A program made the translations under genes and the position numbers. A DNA stretch of 10,660 nt. Origin: Clostridiales bacterium (lineage in GTDB: Bacteria > Bacillota > Clostridia > Peptostreptococcales > Natronincolaceae). The stretch covers positions 1 through 10,660 of the forward strand of contig JAAZJW010000271.1 in NCBI GenBank assembly GCA_012800145.1, in the 5' to 3' direction. The notes under the pieces are model-generated. The model was not told where the DNA came from. It was given only the letters and a program-made list of their open reading frames with translations, and did not search any database. Of the stretch, positions 1-5,828 are shown piece by piece (position 1 is the stretch's first letter; each line of letters begins with the position of its first letter).

Positions 1-30
1 TTATCATGTAATTGTTAGGGGGCTGAAATT

Positions 31-1080
31 GTGAGTTCAATAGAAATAATGGTGTCTGATTGTACCGAATCGGACATTATAGCTGAGGATGTAGTTAATC
101 CTAACGGGCTTACTGTATTGGTTAGGGGTGCTGTAATAACCGATTATATCAAAAAAAGGCTTACAGAAATGGGGATTGAAAAGGTTACCGTTTATAATTC
201 AATGGATAATTATGATAATTTTGTAAACAATACATCTTATCAGGATTGCAAACAACAGTATAAAGAAACTGTATTGTTAATTAAAAATATAATTGATGGT
301 CTATTGCGTGGAGAACAGCTACAATATAACGGTATAGTGAATGCAGCAAATAAAATTCTAGGGCTTAAAAATGATAAGAGAAATGTAATAAACTATTTAA
401 ATAAAATTCGAAGTGCTGATGAATATACTTATACACATTGCGTGGATGTAGCTTTCTATTCTATGTTAATTGGTGCCTGGTTAAATCTTCCGGATGAAGA
501 AATAAACGAAGTAATCCAGGCCGGTTTGCTTCATGACATTGGCAAGGTGAAAATTCCCAATAAGATTCTCAACAAAAAGGGCAAATTAACAACCGAAGAA
601 TTTAATATAATAAAAAAACATACAATTTTGGGGCATGAAATTCTGAGCAAAATGGATGATATCAGTGATGGGGTTAAAAATGCCGTGATATTTCACCATG
701 AAAGAATGGATGGCACCGGATACCCCTTTGGTATGTCTGCAACTTTTATAGACCTTTATTCTAAAATAGTTGCTATAGCCGATGTTTTTGATGCAATGAC
801 CTCCGATAGGGTATATAGAAAAAGGAAAACACCCTTTGACGTATTTGAAATGTTTAAAACTGTAGGTGTCAGAATATTTGATTCCACCATATTGAACACT
901 TTTATTAAGAAAATATCACCCTATTACATAGGAGCCAATGTTATGCTGAACAACGGCGAAAGGGGCAGAATTGTTTATATTCCTCCACGAGATGTATTAA
1001 GTCCCATAATAGAAATACAATCTGATTATTTAGACCTTTCGATACAGAATAATGTTGAAATCCTAAGTATAGGAGGTTAA
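31..1080 (+). CDS. HD-GYP domain protein, probable c-di-GMP phosphodiesterase
   Basis: The 349-residue product belongs to the HD-GYP branch of the HD hydrolases, which degrade the second messenger c-di-GMP to pGpG or GMP. Visible motifs are the HD pair at residues 168-169 in LLHDIGK, HHE at 222-224, and DGTGYP at 227-232 with the diagnostic GYP at 230-232, followed by DVFDAMTSDRVYR. All expected metal-ligand motifs are present, so activity is likely. The first ~100 residues form a small N-terminal region common in clostridial HD-GYP proteins, and the last ~50 residues form a beta-rich tail. No membrane segment or receiver domain is seen, so it is probably cytosolic. The start is GTG, preceded by TTAGGGGG about 8 bases upstream. 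It does not look co-transcribed with the transporter downstream, which has its own promoter. The family is secure; the exact substrate is inferred. Confidence 0.9.
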   Translation: MSSIEIMVSDCTESDIIAEDVVNPNGLTVLVRGAVITDYIKKRLTEMGIEKVTVYNSMDNYDNFVNNTSYQDCKQQYKETVLLIKNIIDGLLRGEQLQYNGIVNAANKILGLKNDKRNVINYLNKIRSADEYTYTHCVDVAFYSMLIGAWLNLPDEEINEVIQAGLLHDIGKVKIPNKILNKKGKLTTEEFNIIKKHTILGHEILSKMDDISDGVKNAVIFHHERMDGTGYPFGMSATFIDLYSKIVAIADVFDAMTSDRVYRKRKTPFDVFEMFKTVGVRIFDSTILNTFIKKISPYYIGANVMLNNGERGRIVYIPPRDVLSPIIEIQSDYLDLSIQNNVEILSIGG

Positions 1081-1082
1081 GT

Positions 1083-1142
1083 TCGGGAAGGCCATTAAGG
1101 CCGTAGGACATTGAATATATCACCCCTATAGGATATTCCCGA
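1083..1142 (+). other. Foldable segment just after the HD-GYP gene
   Basis: TCGGGAA (1083-1089) can pair with TTCCCGA (1136-1142) to close a branched structure. It would enclose a GGCC-ATTAA-GGCC hairpin (1090-1102) and a weaker A/T-rich hairpin (about 1113-1138, partly competing with the closing stem). There is no U-run after it, so it is not a standard intrinsic terminator. It could protect the 3' end of the HD-GYP mRNA or be an unrecognised RNA structure. Confidence 0.3.
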
Positions 1143-1154
1143 GCCGTAAACAGG

Positions 1155-1183
1155 TTGACAGATACAATATATTACTATATACT
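1155..1183 (+). promoter_or_regulatory. Sigma-A-type promoter for the lysine-riboswitch operon
   Basis: A consensus -35 TTGACA (1155-1160) is followed by a 17-bp spacer and the -10 box TATACT (1178-1183). Transcription would begin near 1190, about 30 bases before the first paired strand of the lysine aptamer. The match and spacing are close to ideal, as expected where control is exerted later, by attenuation. Confidence 0.85.
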
Positions 1184-1221
1184 ATGTGCAACAATAAATT
1201 TAACAGGGCCTCACTTTTATG

Positions 1222-1399
1222 GTGGGGTAGAGGTGCGATATTCAACGGCCTGCGGTGGAGTTTGAGAGGCTTTGATGCCGCAGGGCAGGGGATATTGCCG
1301 AAGTAGATAGTATTCTCGGTGCTATTTGCTGGCTCTATGGTTAATAGCTATAGGGCTGTCTCAATGAACATCTCGGTTTGTTGAGTTGTGCTATCTCAT
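1222..1399 (+). promoter_or_regulatory. Lysine riboswitch (L box) aptamer
   Basis: The conserved L-box blocks occur in order: AGAGGTGCGA at 1229-1238, TTGATGCCG near 1272, ATTGCCGAAG near 1293, TTTGCTGG near 1325, AGGGCTGTC near 1353, and GTGCTATCTCA at 1389-1399. P1 closes by pairing GGGGTAG (1224-1230) with CTATCTC (1391-1397), with two G-U pairs. The length of about 175 nt matches the family. Lysine riboswitches in Firmicutes usually terminate transcription when lysine is bound, and an intrinsic terminator follows 40 bases later. It therefore should repress the ABC transporter below when lysine is plentiful. The call rests on recognising several separate conserved blocks in the right order. 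Confidence 0.93.
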
Positions 1400-1438
1400 A
1401 ATAAAAAGATGAGAATTAGAAACAACTATGCATAATAT

Positions 1439-1469
1439 AACCTGGGGTGGACTCAGGTTTTTTTATTTG
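1439..1469 (+). terminator. Intrinsic terminator of the lysine riboswitch
   Basis: AACCTGGG (1439-1446) pairs with CTCAGGTT (1452-1459) around a GTGGA loop, and a T-run spans 1458-1464. It lies directly after the L-box aptamer and before the binding-protein gene, so it is the expression platform. The bases at 1391-1413 (CTCAT with ATGAG) offer an alternative pairing between P1 and the region upstream of the terminator. Confidence 0.85.
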
Positions 1470-1575
1470 TCGAAATTTAAAACAAAATGTAAATTATATG
1501 TTACAATGTTAGACAGGCATTTATTTTTTAAGTAATAAACCAGATTTATAATGAAATAAGGGGGAGGAGCTAAAA

Positions 1576-2487
1576 ATGAACAAAAAGGTAACACTGGTTA
1601 TAGTAATATCATTGATATTATCTATGCTGTTGACAGGATGTTGGGGGAAAGAAGGTACTCCGACAGGCCAAGAAGGTGAAGAGAACGGTGGAGTTTCAAC
1701 GGGCCTGGATGAAAACGGTGAAACCAACGGTTCGGCTCAGGACAACAAGGAGGTATTCAGGGTAGGACTCGAAGCCGACTATGCACCATTTAACTGGACA
1801 CAGATGGATAGTTCGAACGGTGCGGTTAGAATTGAAGGAAACCCGGAATACGCGGGAGGCTATGATGTAGAAATTGCCAAAATGATAGCCGAAGGTTTAG
1901 GTAAGGAATTAGTTATTGTTAAAATCGATTGGGATGGTCTTGTACCTGCATTAATATCAAACAAAATCGACGCCATAATAGCGGGCATGTCACCTACGGA
2001 CGACCGTAAGGAAACGATTGATTTCTCGGATAATTATTACAAGTCAGATCTGGTTATGGTTGTTAAAAAAGGTAGTAAATTCGAGAATGCAACCTCCATA
2101 CAAGACTTCAAAGGGGCAAAAATAACTGCACAATTAAACACATTCCATTATACGGTAATTGACCAGATTAAAGGTGTGAAAAAGGAGACCCCAATGGATA
2201 ACTTCCCTGCAATGAGGGTCGCAGTGGAGACAGGGATATTAGACGGATATGTTTCGGAGCGTCCTGAGGCTGTCAGTGCCACAAGTGCTAATAAAAATTT
2301 TGCAATGGTAGAATTCAAGGACGGGTTTGTAACGTCGGACGATGATACGGCAATTGCGGTGGGGGTTCGAAAAGGTGATGACGAACTGAGGGAAAAAATA
2401 AACGAAGTATTGGCAGGTTATACGGAAAAGGATTTTACAAGCATTATGGATACTGCTATAAAGAACCAACCAGCGGAACAAGAGTAG
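1576..2487 (+). CDS. Amino-acid ABC transporter substrate-binding lipoprotein (probable lysine)
   Basis: This 303-residue protein is an extracytoplasmic solute-binding protein of the polar amino-acid family. It starts with a lipoprotein signal: charged MNKK, a hydrophobic stretch, then the lipobox LLTGC with Cys22 as the lipidated residue. Residues 23-57 form a Gly/Glu/Asn-rich tether. The binding domain runs from about 59, with family signatures VGLEADYAPFNW, GYDVEIAKMIAEGLG and GMSPTDDRKETIDFS; Arg144 in the last one is the residue that usually holds the ligand carboxylate. The start ATG follows a strong GGGGGAGGAG ribosome site. It is the first gene after a lysine riboswitch and is followed by a matching permease and ATPase. 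Substrate: polar amino acid from the family; lysine specifically is inferred from the riboswitch. Arginine or ornithine remain possible as additional ligands. Confidence 0.92.
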   Translation: MNKKVTLVIVISLILSMLLTGCWGKEGTPTGQEGEENGGVSTGLDENGETNGSAQDNKEVFRVGLEADYAPFNWTQMDSSNGAVRIEGNPEYAGGYDVEIAKMIAEGLGKELVIVKIDWDGLVPALISNKIDAIIAGMSPTDDRKETIDFSDNYYKSDLVMVVKKGSKFENATSIQDFKGAKITAQLNTFHYTVIDQIKGVKKETPMDNFPAMRVAVETGILDGYVSERPEAVSATSANKNFAMVEFKDGFVTSDDDTAIAVGVRKGDDELREKINEVLAGYTEKDFTSIMDTAIKNQPAEQE

Positions 2488-2492
2488 ACGCT

Positions 2493-2529
2493 AAAAACCG
2501 GTTGTATTTATATAATGCAATCGGTTTTT
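2493..2529 (+). terminator. Intercistronic hairpin, probable partial terminator
   Basis: Twelve bases (2493-2504, AAAAACCGGTTG) pair with 2518-2529 (CAATCGGTTTTT), with one G-U pair and a 13-base A/T loop. The stem ends in five Ts. Placed between the binding-protein stop and the permease start, it probably terminates part of the transcripts or protects the upstream message. Either would give more binding protein than membrane components. Confidence 0.65.
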
Positions 2530-2553
2530 ATGATGTTTTGAAGGAGGGACAAC

Positions 2554-3333
2554 ATGGAAATAAAATGGCTGGTGAGGATTTGGACCAGATATTGGCCGAT
2601 GTTTATTCGCGGTGCAGGAGTAACACTTTATATCTCTATAATCAGTACTATTATAGGTGCCGCCATAGGTTTAGCAATAGGGGTTATACACACCATACCC
2701 CTGCCGGAAAAGGGAGCAAGAAGGGTGTTTTTGAAGGTTGTTAACGGTGTTCTTTCCGCTTATATAGAATTTTTCCGCGGGACACCCATGATTGTACAGG
2801 CCATGGTAATTTATTTCGGTTCCGCCGTATCCTTCGGTATACACATAGACAGGATGTTTGCGGCGCTTCTTATCGTTTCAATCAACACAGGCGCTTATAT
2901 GTCGGAGGTTGTCAGAGGCGGTATAATTTCTATTGACAGAGGACAGTTCGAGGCGGCACATGCCATAGGTATGAATCATGTTCAAACCATGATAAACGTT
3001 GTATTGCCCCAGGTAATTCGTAACATTCTACCTGCCACGGGTAATGAATTTGTAATCAATATAAAAGATACATATGTCCTCAATATAATTTCCGTGACAG
3101 AGTTGTTTTTCCAAACAAAATCTATTGCGGGTAATAATTTCAGATATGCCGAAGCATTTTTTATCACCAGTATCATTTATTTTATAATGACATTTACGGT
3201 AACAAGAATTTTGCGTATTTTTGAGAGAAAGTTAGATGGACCTGCAAACTATGATATGTTGGGCAATCAGATGCAGGTACAGAAACCTGAGAGTATGTTA
3301 GGAAAAGATGGTGGACTTGTGGGAAGAGCCTAG
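2554..3333 (+). CDS. Amino-acid ABC transporter permease (His/Glu/Gln/Arg type)
   Basis: The 259-residue membrane protein is the permease subunit of a polar amino-acid importer. Hydrophobic segments are visible at about residues 18-45, 60-90, 97-120, 165-185 and 200-220. FFRGTPMIVQ after the second segment is typical of the family. The cytoplasmic EAA loop, which docks on the ATPase, reads FEAAHAIGMN with its Glu at residue 133, followed by VVLPQVIRNILPATGNEF. The ATG has an AAGGAGGG site nine bases upstream. The last ~25 residues, beyond the final membrane segment, form a hydrophilic tail that looks non-conserved. As the only permease here, it probably works as a homodimer. The gene is transcribed with the binding protein, beyond a partial terminator, and its stop lies 15 bases before the ATPase start. 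Confidence 0.92.
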   Translation: MEIKWLVRIWTRYWPMFIRGAGVTLYISIISTIIGAAIGLAIGVIHTIPLPEKGARRVFLKVVNGVLSAYIEFFRGTPMIVQAMVIYFGSAVSFGIHIDRMFAALLIVSINTGAYMSEVVRGGIISIDRGQFEAAHAIGMNHVQTMINVVLPQVIRNILPATGNEFVINIKDTYVLNIISVTELFFQTKSIAGNNFRYAEAFFITSIIYFIMTFTVTRILRIFERKLDGPANYDMLGNQMQVQKPESMLGKDGGLVGRA

Positions 3334-3348
3334 AAGGTGGGGGAATGT

Positions 3349-4089
3349 ATGAAAAACGTAATTGATATACAACATTTAAGCAAGTCCTTCGGTAATAATG
3401 AGGTTTTAAAGGATATTAATTTTTCAGTAAAGAAAGGGGAAGTAGTTTGTATTATCGGTTCGTCCGGTTCTGGAAAATCAACCCTTCTTCGCTGCATAAA
3501 TCTGTTAGAGAAGCCGAACGGCGGCAAGATATTTTATAACGGGAAAAATATCCTGGATGCTGAACATAATATATATGAACATCGTACAAAACTGGGTATG
3601 GTATTTCAACAGTTTAACTTGTTTAATAATCATAATGTGTTGAACAATTGCACAGTGGGGCAAACCAAGGTATTAGGGCGTTCCAATGATGAAGCGGAAA
3701 AAACAGCTATGAAATATTTAGAGGTTGTTGGAATGGGTCAATACATCAATGCAAAACCAAGCCAATTATCGGGTGGGCAAAAACAACGTGTAGCCATTGC
3801 CAGGGCGCTTTCCATGGAACCTGATGTTATGCTGTTCGATGAACCTACATCATCATTGGATCCTGAAATGGTGGGGGAAGTGCTCAGGGTAATGAAAGAA
3901 CTTGCCGGAAGCGGTCTTACTATGCTGGTGGTGACCCATGAAATGGAATTTGCGAAAGAAGTATCCGATCGTGTGGTATTCATGGACGAGGGAGTTATTG
4001 CAGAGGAAGGAAGCCCTGAACAGATATTTAATAACCCGAAGGAAGAAAGAACCAAGGAATTTTTAAAACGTATTCTGAAAGAAATGTAA
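3349..4089 (+). CDS. Amino-acid ABC transporter ATP-binding protein
   Basis: This 246-residue ATPase energises the transporter encoded just upstream. Motifs, numbered from ATG 3349, are Walker A GSSGSGKST (37-45), the Q-loop in VFQQFNLF, signature LSGGQKQR (LSGGQ at 140-144), Walker B VMLFDEPTSSLD (Asp164, Glu165) and the switch His in VTHEME. All catalytic residues are intact. The length and sequence fit the GlnQ/HisP subfamily of polar amino-acid importers. A GTG at 3337 would add four residues, but it lies inside the purine-rich AAGGTGGGGG ribosome site (3334-3343), which is correctly spaced for ATG 3349, so I chose the latter. It ends the lysine-riboswitch operon. The next gene in the same direction is 620 bases away, with its own leader. 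Confidence 0.93.
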   Translation: MKNVIDIQHLSKSFGNNEVLKDINFSVKKGEVVCIIGSSGSGKSTLLRCINLLEKPNGGKIFYNGKNILDAEHNIYEHRTKLGMVFQQFNLFNNHNVLNNCTVGQTKVLGRSNDEAEKTAMKYLEVVGMGQYINAKPSQLSGGQKQRVAIARALSMEPDVMLFDEPTSSLDPEMVGEVLRVMKELAGSGLTMLVVTHEMEFAKEVSDRVVFMDEGVIAEEGSPEQIFNNPKEERTKEFLKRILKEM

Positions 4090-4116
4090 TATGAAAGAAA
4101 GGACCACAGCAGGAAC

Positions 4117-4239
4117 GGCAGACTGTGTGAAAAATGCATCCTGAGCGAAGCGAAGGATCTCAAATGGCCTAAAAACGAGATTCTTCGTTACACTCAGAAT
4201 GACAAAAAGCGAGGAAAGTGCTTTTTCACACAGTCTGCC
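4117..4239 (+). repeat. 123-bp MITE-like element with perfect 18-bp terminal inverted repeats
   Basis: GGCAGACTGTGTGAAAAA (4117-4134) and its exact reverse complement (4222-4239) bound the element. Inside is a second, imperfect inverted repeat of about 26 bp: CATCCTGAGCGAAGCGAAGG (4137-4156) and following bases pair with the arm ending near 4201. The whole unit could fold into one long hairpin. The inner CATCCTGAG...GAAGGATCT core resembles dispersed palindromic repeats common in bacterial genomes. The outer 16 bases recur at 10537-10552, so the end sequence is multicopy here. No coding capacity. Lying 28 bases after the transporter operon, its long stem may also act as a transcript end. Confidence 0.75.
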
Positions 4240-4275
4240 ATCCCTTATGTGTCCCCTTAGAAATACAATCCCTAA

Positions 4276-4328
4276 TTTTTGTTATCCTGAAACGCATAGT
4301 ATAAACGATACTTTTGAGGGAGCCCCTG
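4276..4328 (+). repeat. Degenerate copy of the TTTTTGTCATCCTGAG repeat
   Basis: The segment TTTTTGTTATCCTGA, then AGTATAAACG and GGGAGCCCCTG, resembles the two better copies at 7492-7553 and 7600-7661. It carries an insertion of about 11 bases. No gene is seen from here to the -10 box at 4431. Confidence 0.4.
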
Positions 4329-4430
4329 TTTAAAGGCTACAAGGGCAGATCTGTTCATGTTCCCTAAAAATCAACAATCTTCCCCATTTTATTTTCGTAC
4401 AAAAATCAATTTTTCACTTGCAAACCCATG

Positions 4431-4436
4431 TATAAT
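4431..4436 (+). promoter_or_regulatory. -10 box for the cyclic di-AMP riboswitch leader
   Basis: A perfect TATAAT (4431-4436) lies about 54 bases before the aptamer and would start transcription near 4443. There is no convincing -35: the T-rich sequence at 4407-4414 is weak and the TTGCAA at 4418 is only seven bases away. Position relative to the riboswitch is the main support. Confidence 0.5.
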
Positions 4437-4486
4437 TATGATAGAATAATTGTAATAATTATCAATTTATTTAATATAGTTGAAAA

Positions 4487-4600
4487 AATCGCTGAATTCT
4501 ATAAAGAAGCGGGGGAACCAATCTTTTGGGGTGAATCCTATTTTATAGGATGGGCTACCTTTGGCCCTAATCCGTCAGCTAACTTCGTAAGCGTAAAGAG
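4487..4600 (+). promoter_or_regulatory. Cyclic di-AMP riboswitch (ydaO/yuaA class)
   Basis: The class's most conserved strings appear in order: TCGCTGAATTC at 4489-4499, GCGGGGGAACCA at 4510-4521, GGGGTGAATCCTA near 4529-4541, GGATGGGCTA near 4548-4557, and AATCCGTCAGCTAAC with TTCGTAAGCG at 4569-4593. CGCT (4490-4493) and AGCG (4590-4593) can form the closing stem. The length of about 105 nt fits. Known members bind cyclic di-AMP and switch off genes for potassium uptake, osmoprotectant handling and cell-wall hydrolases; a terminator follows 30 bases on, as for an OFF switch. The gene downstream starts at 4710, an uncommon target for this class as far as I know. Confidence 0.93.
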
Positions 4601-4625
4601 GGGGAAATATACTATGCCTGTGTCC

Positions 4626-4652
4626 AGACTATGGAACCCCATGGTCTTTTTT
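4626..4652 (+). terminator. Intrinsic terminator of the cyclic di-AMP riboswitch
   Basis: AGACTATGG (4626-4634) pairs with CCATGGTCT (4639-4647) around AACC, with one G-U pair, and runs into six Ts (4647-4652). It lies between the aptamer and the gene at 4710, so ligand-dependent termination is the likely mechanism. Confidence 0.87.
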
Positions 4653-4709
4653 AATCCTAAATTTTAAATTTCGGAAACAAAAATAATTATTATTTGAAGG
4701 GGTGATATT

Positions 4710-5828
4710 TTGAAAAGGGAACTCACTTATTGTGTTATTGGAGCCGGTAACGGGGGAATCGCCATGGCAGGTTATCTTGCCATGATGGGGTATAGGGTTA
4801 ACCTGTACAACAGAACACCTGCAAGGATATCCTCCTTAATGAAGGAACGAACCATTTACCTTGAGGGTGAAATTAATGGGTGTGGGGTGTTGAACAAAGT
4901 TACAGATAACATGGAGGAAGCCATAAGTGATGTAGATATAATAATGGTAACCATACCCGCCATAGGACATTATAATGTTGCCGGGTCGATGGCGCCTTAT
5001 CTCAGGGACAATCAAATAATAATATTGAACCCGGGCAGAACCGGGGGGGCATTGGAAGTATATGAAATTTTGTTAAGGGAAGGAAAACAGGATAAAATTA
5101 TAGTGGCGGAGGCACAAACCTTTATTTATGCTTGTAGGTCTATGGAATTTAATCGGGCACATATATTCAAATCAAAAAGGGAAGTAACCCTTGCAGCAAT
5201 ACCCGCCACAAGAACGGATTATGTATTGGGTCTTATTAATGAGGCCTATCCCCAGTTTATACCTGCAAAGGATGTTTTAGAAACCAGTATCAATAATTAT
5301 GGTGCCATATTTCATCCTGCACCTACACTTTTAAACAGCGGCCATATTGAAAGGTGTGCCCCTTTCGAATATTATATCGAAGGAATAACACCCTCAATAG
5401 GAAATTTCCTGGAAAAACTGGACAAAGAAAGAATGGAATTGGGGAGAATGCTCCAGATAAAAACATTATCCGCTGTTGAATGGTTGGAAGAAACCTATGC
5501 TGCAAAAGGCGAAACTATATTTGAAGCAATCCAAAATAATTCTGCATACAGGGGATTACAGGCACCACAAGGACTGGACATCAGATATATTTATGAAGAT
5601 GTTCCTTACGGTTTAGTGCCTATGGAGTCTATAGCTCACACTTTAGGCATAAAAACTCCCGCTATAACTTCAATAATCGATATAGCTCAGTTGATGACTA
5701 ATAGGGATTTCAGGGAAGAAGGTAGAAGTGCAAACAGACTTGGGCTTGGAGGTCTAAGTGTTGCTGAAATGCACATGTTAGCAAGACAGGGAACGGTGGT
5801 AAGGAAAGAACTGGAGGAGGTGGTTTAG
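4710..5828 (+). CDS. Opine/octopine dehydrogenase-like NAD(P)-dependent oxidoreductase
   Basis: The 372-residue product resembles the octopine/nopaline dehydrogenase family. These enzymes reductively join an amino acid to a 2-oxo acid or catalyse the reverse. The N-terminal Rossmann fold carries GAGNGG at residues 11-16 and continues VTIPAIGHYNVAG and NPGRTGG. The C-terminal helical domain contains INNYGAIFHPAPTLLNSG, with His202 at the position of the family's catalytic histidine and Asn residues at 195-196. Length is within the family's range. The start is TTG 4710, set by the GAAGGGGTG site at 4696-4704. It is first gene of a two-gene operon behind a cyclic di-AMP riboswitch; its TAG overlaps the next gene's GTG by one base. 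Family confidence is good, but the substrates are unknown: bacterial members include true opine dehydrogenases and many uncharacterised ones. Confidence 0.85.
   Translation: MKRELTYCVIGAGNGGIAMAGYLAMMGYRVNLYNRTPARISSLMKERTIYLEGEINGCGVLNKVTDNMEEAISDVDIIMVTIPAIGHYNVAGSMAPYLRDNQIIILNPGRTGGALEVYEILLREGKQDKIIVAEAQTFIYACRSMEFNRAHIFKSKREVTLAAIPATRTDYVLGLINEAYPQFIPAKDVLETSINNYGAIFHPAPTLLNSGHIERCAPFEYYIEGITPSIGNFLEKLDKERMELGRMLQIKTLSAVEWLEETYAAKGETIFEAIQNNSAYRGLQAPQGLDIRYIYEDVPYGLVPMESIAHTLGIKTPAITSIIDIAQLMTNRDFREEGRSANRLGLGGLSVAEMHMLARQGTVVRKELEEVV

Noticed and set aside
1467..1507. Second promoter between the lysine terminator and the binding-protein gene
   Set aside because: TACAAT at 1502 has no -35 at a workable distance, and a constitutive promoter here would bypass the riboswitch.
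2502..2744. 80-codon + strand frame overlapping the permease start
   Set aside because: Reads the permease in another frame, its start is inside the intercistronic hairpin, and it lacks a ribosome site.
3337..3348. GTG start adding four residues to the ABC ATPase
   Set aside because: The codon sits inside the ribosome-binding purine run that serves ATG 3349.
3738..4163. 141-codon open frame on the - strand
   Set aside because: Antisense shadow of the ABC ATPase gene; Ser/Thr-rich and without any recognisable motif.
4418..4436. TTGCAA as -35 for TATAAT at 4431
   Set aside because: The spacer is only seven bases, far too short.
4428..4667. 79-codon open frame on the + strand
   Set aside because: It lies over the cyclic di-AMP aptamer and terminator, its ATG precedes the expected transcription start, and there is no ribosome site. 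The open frame is a by-product of structured RNA sequence.
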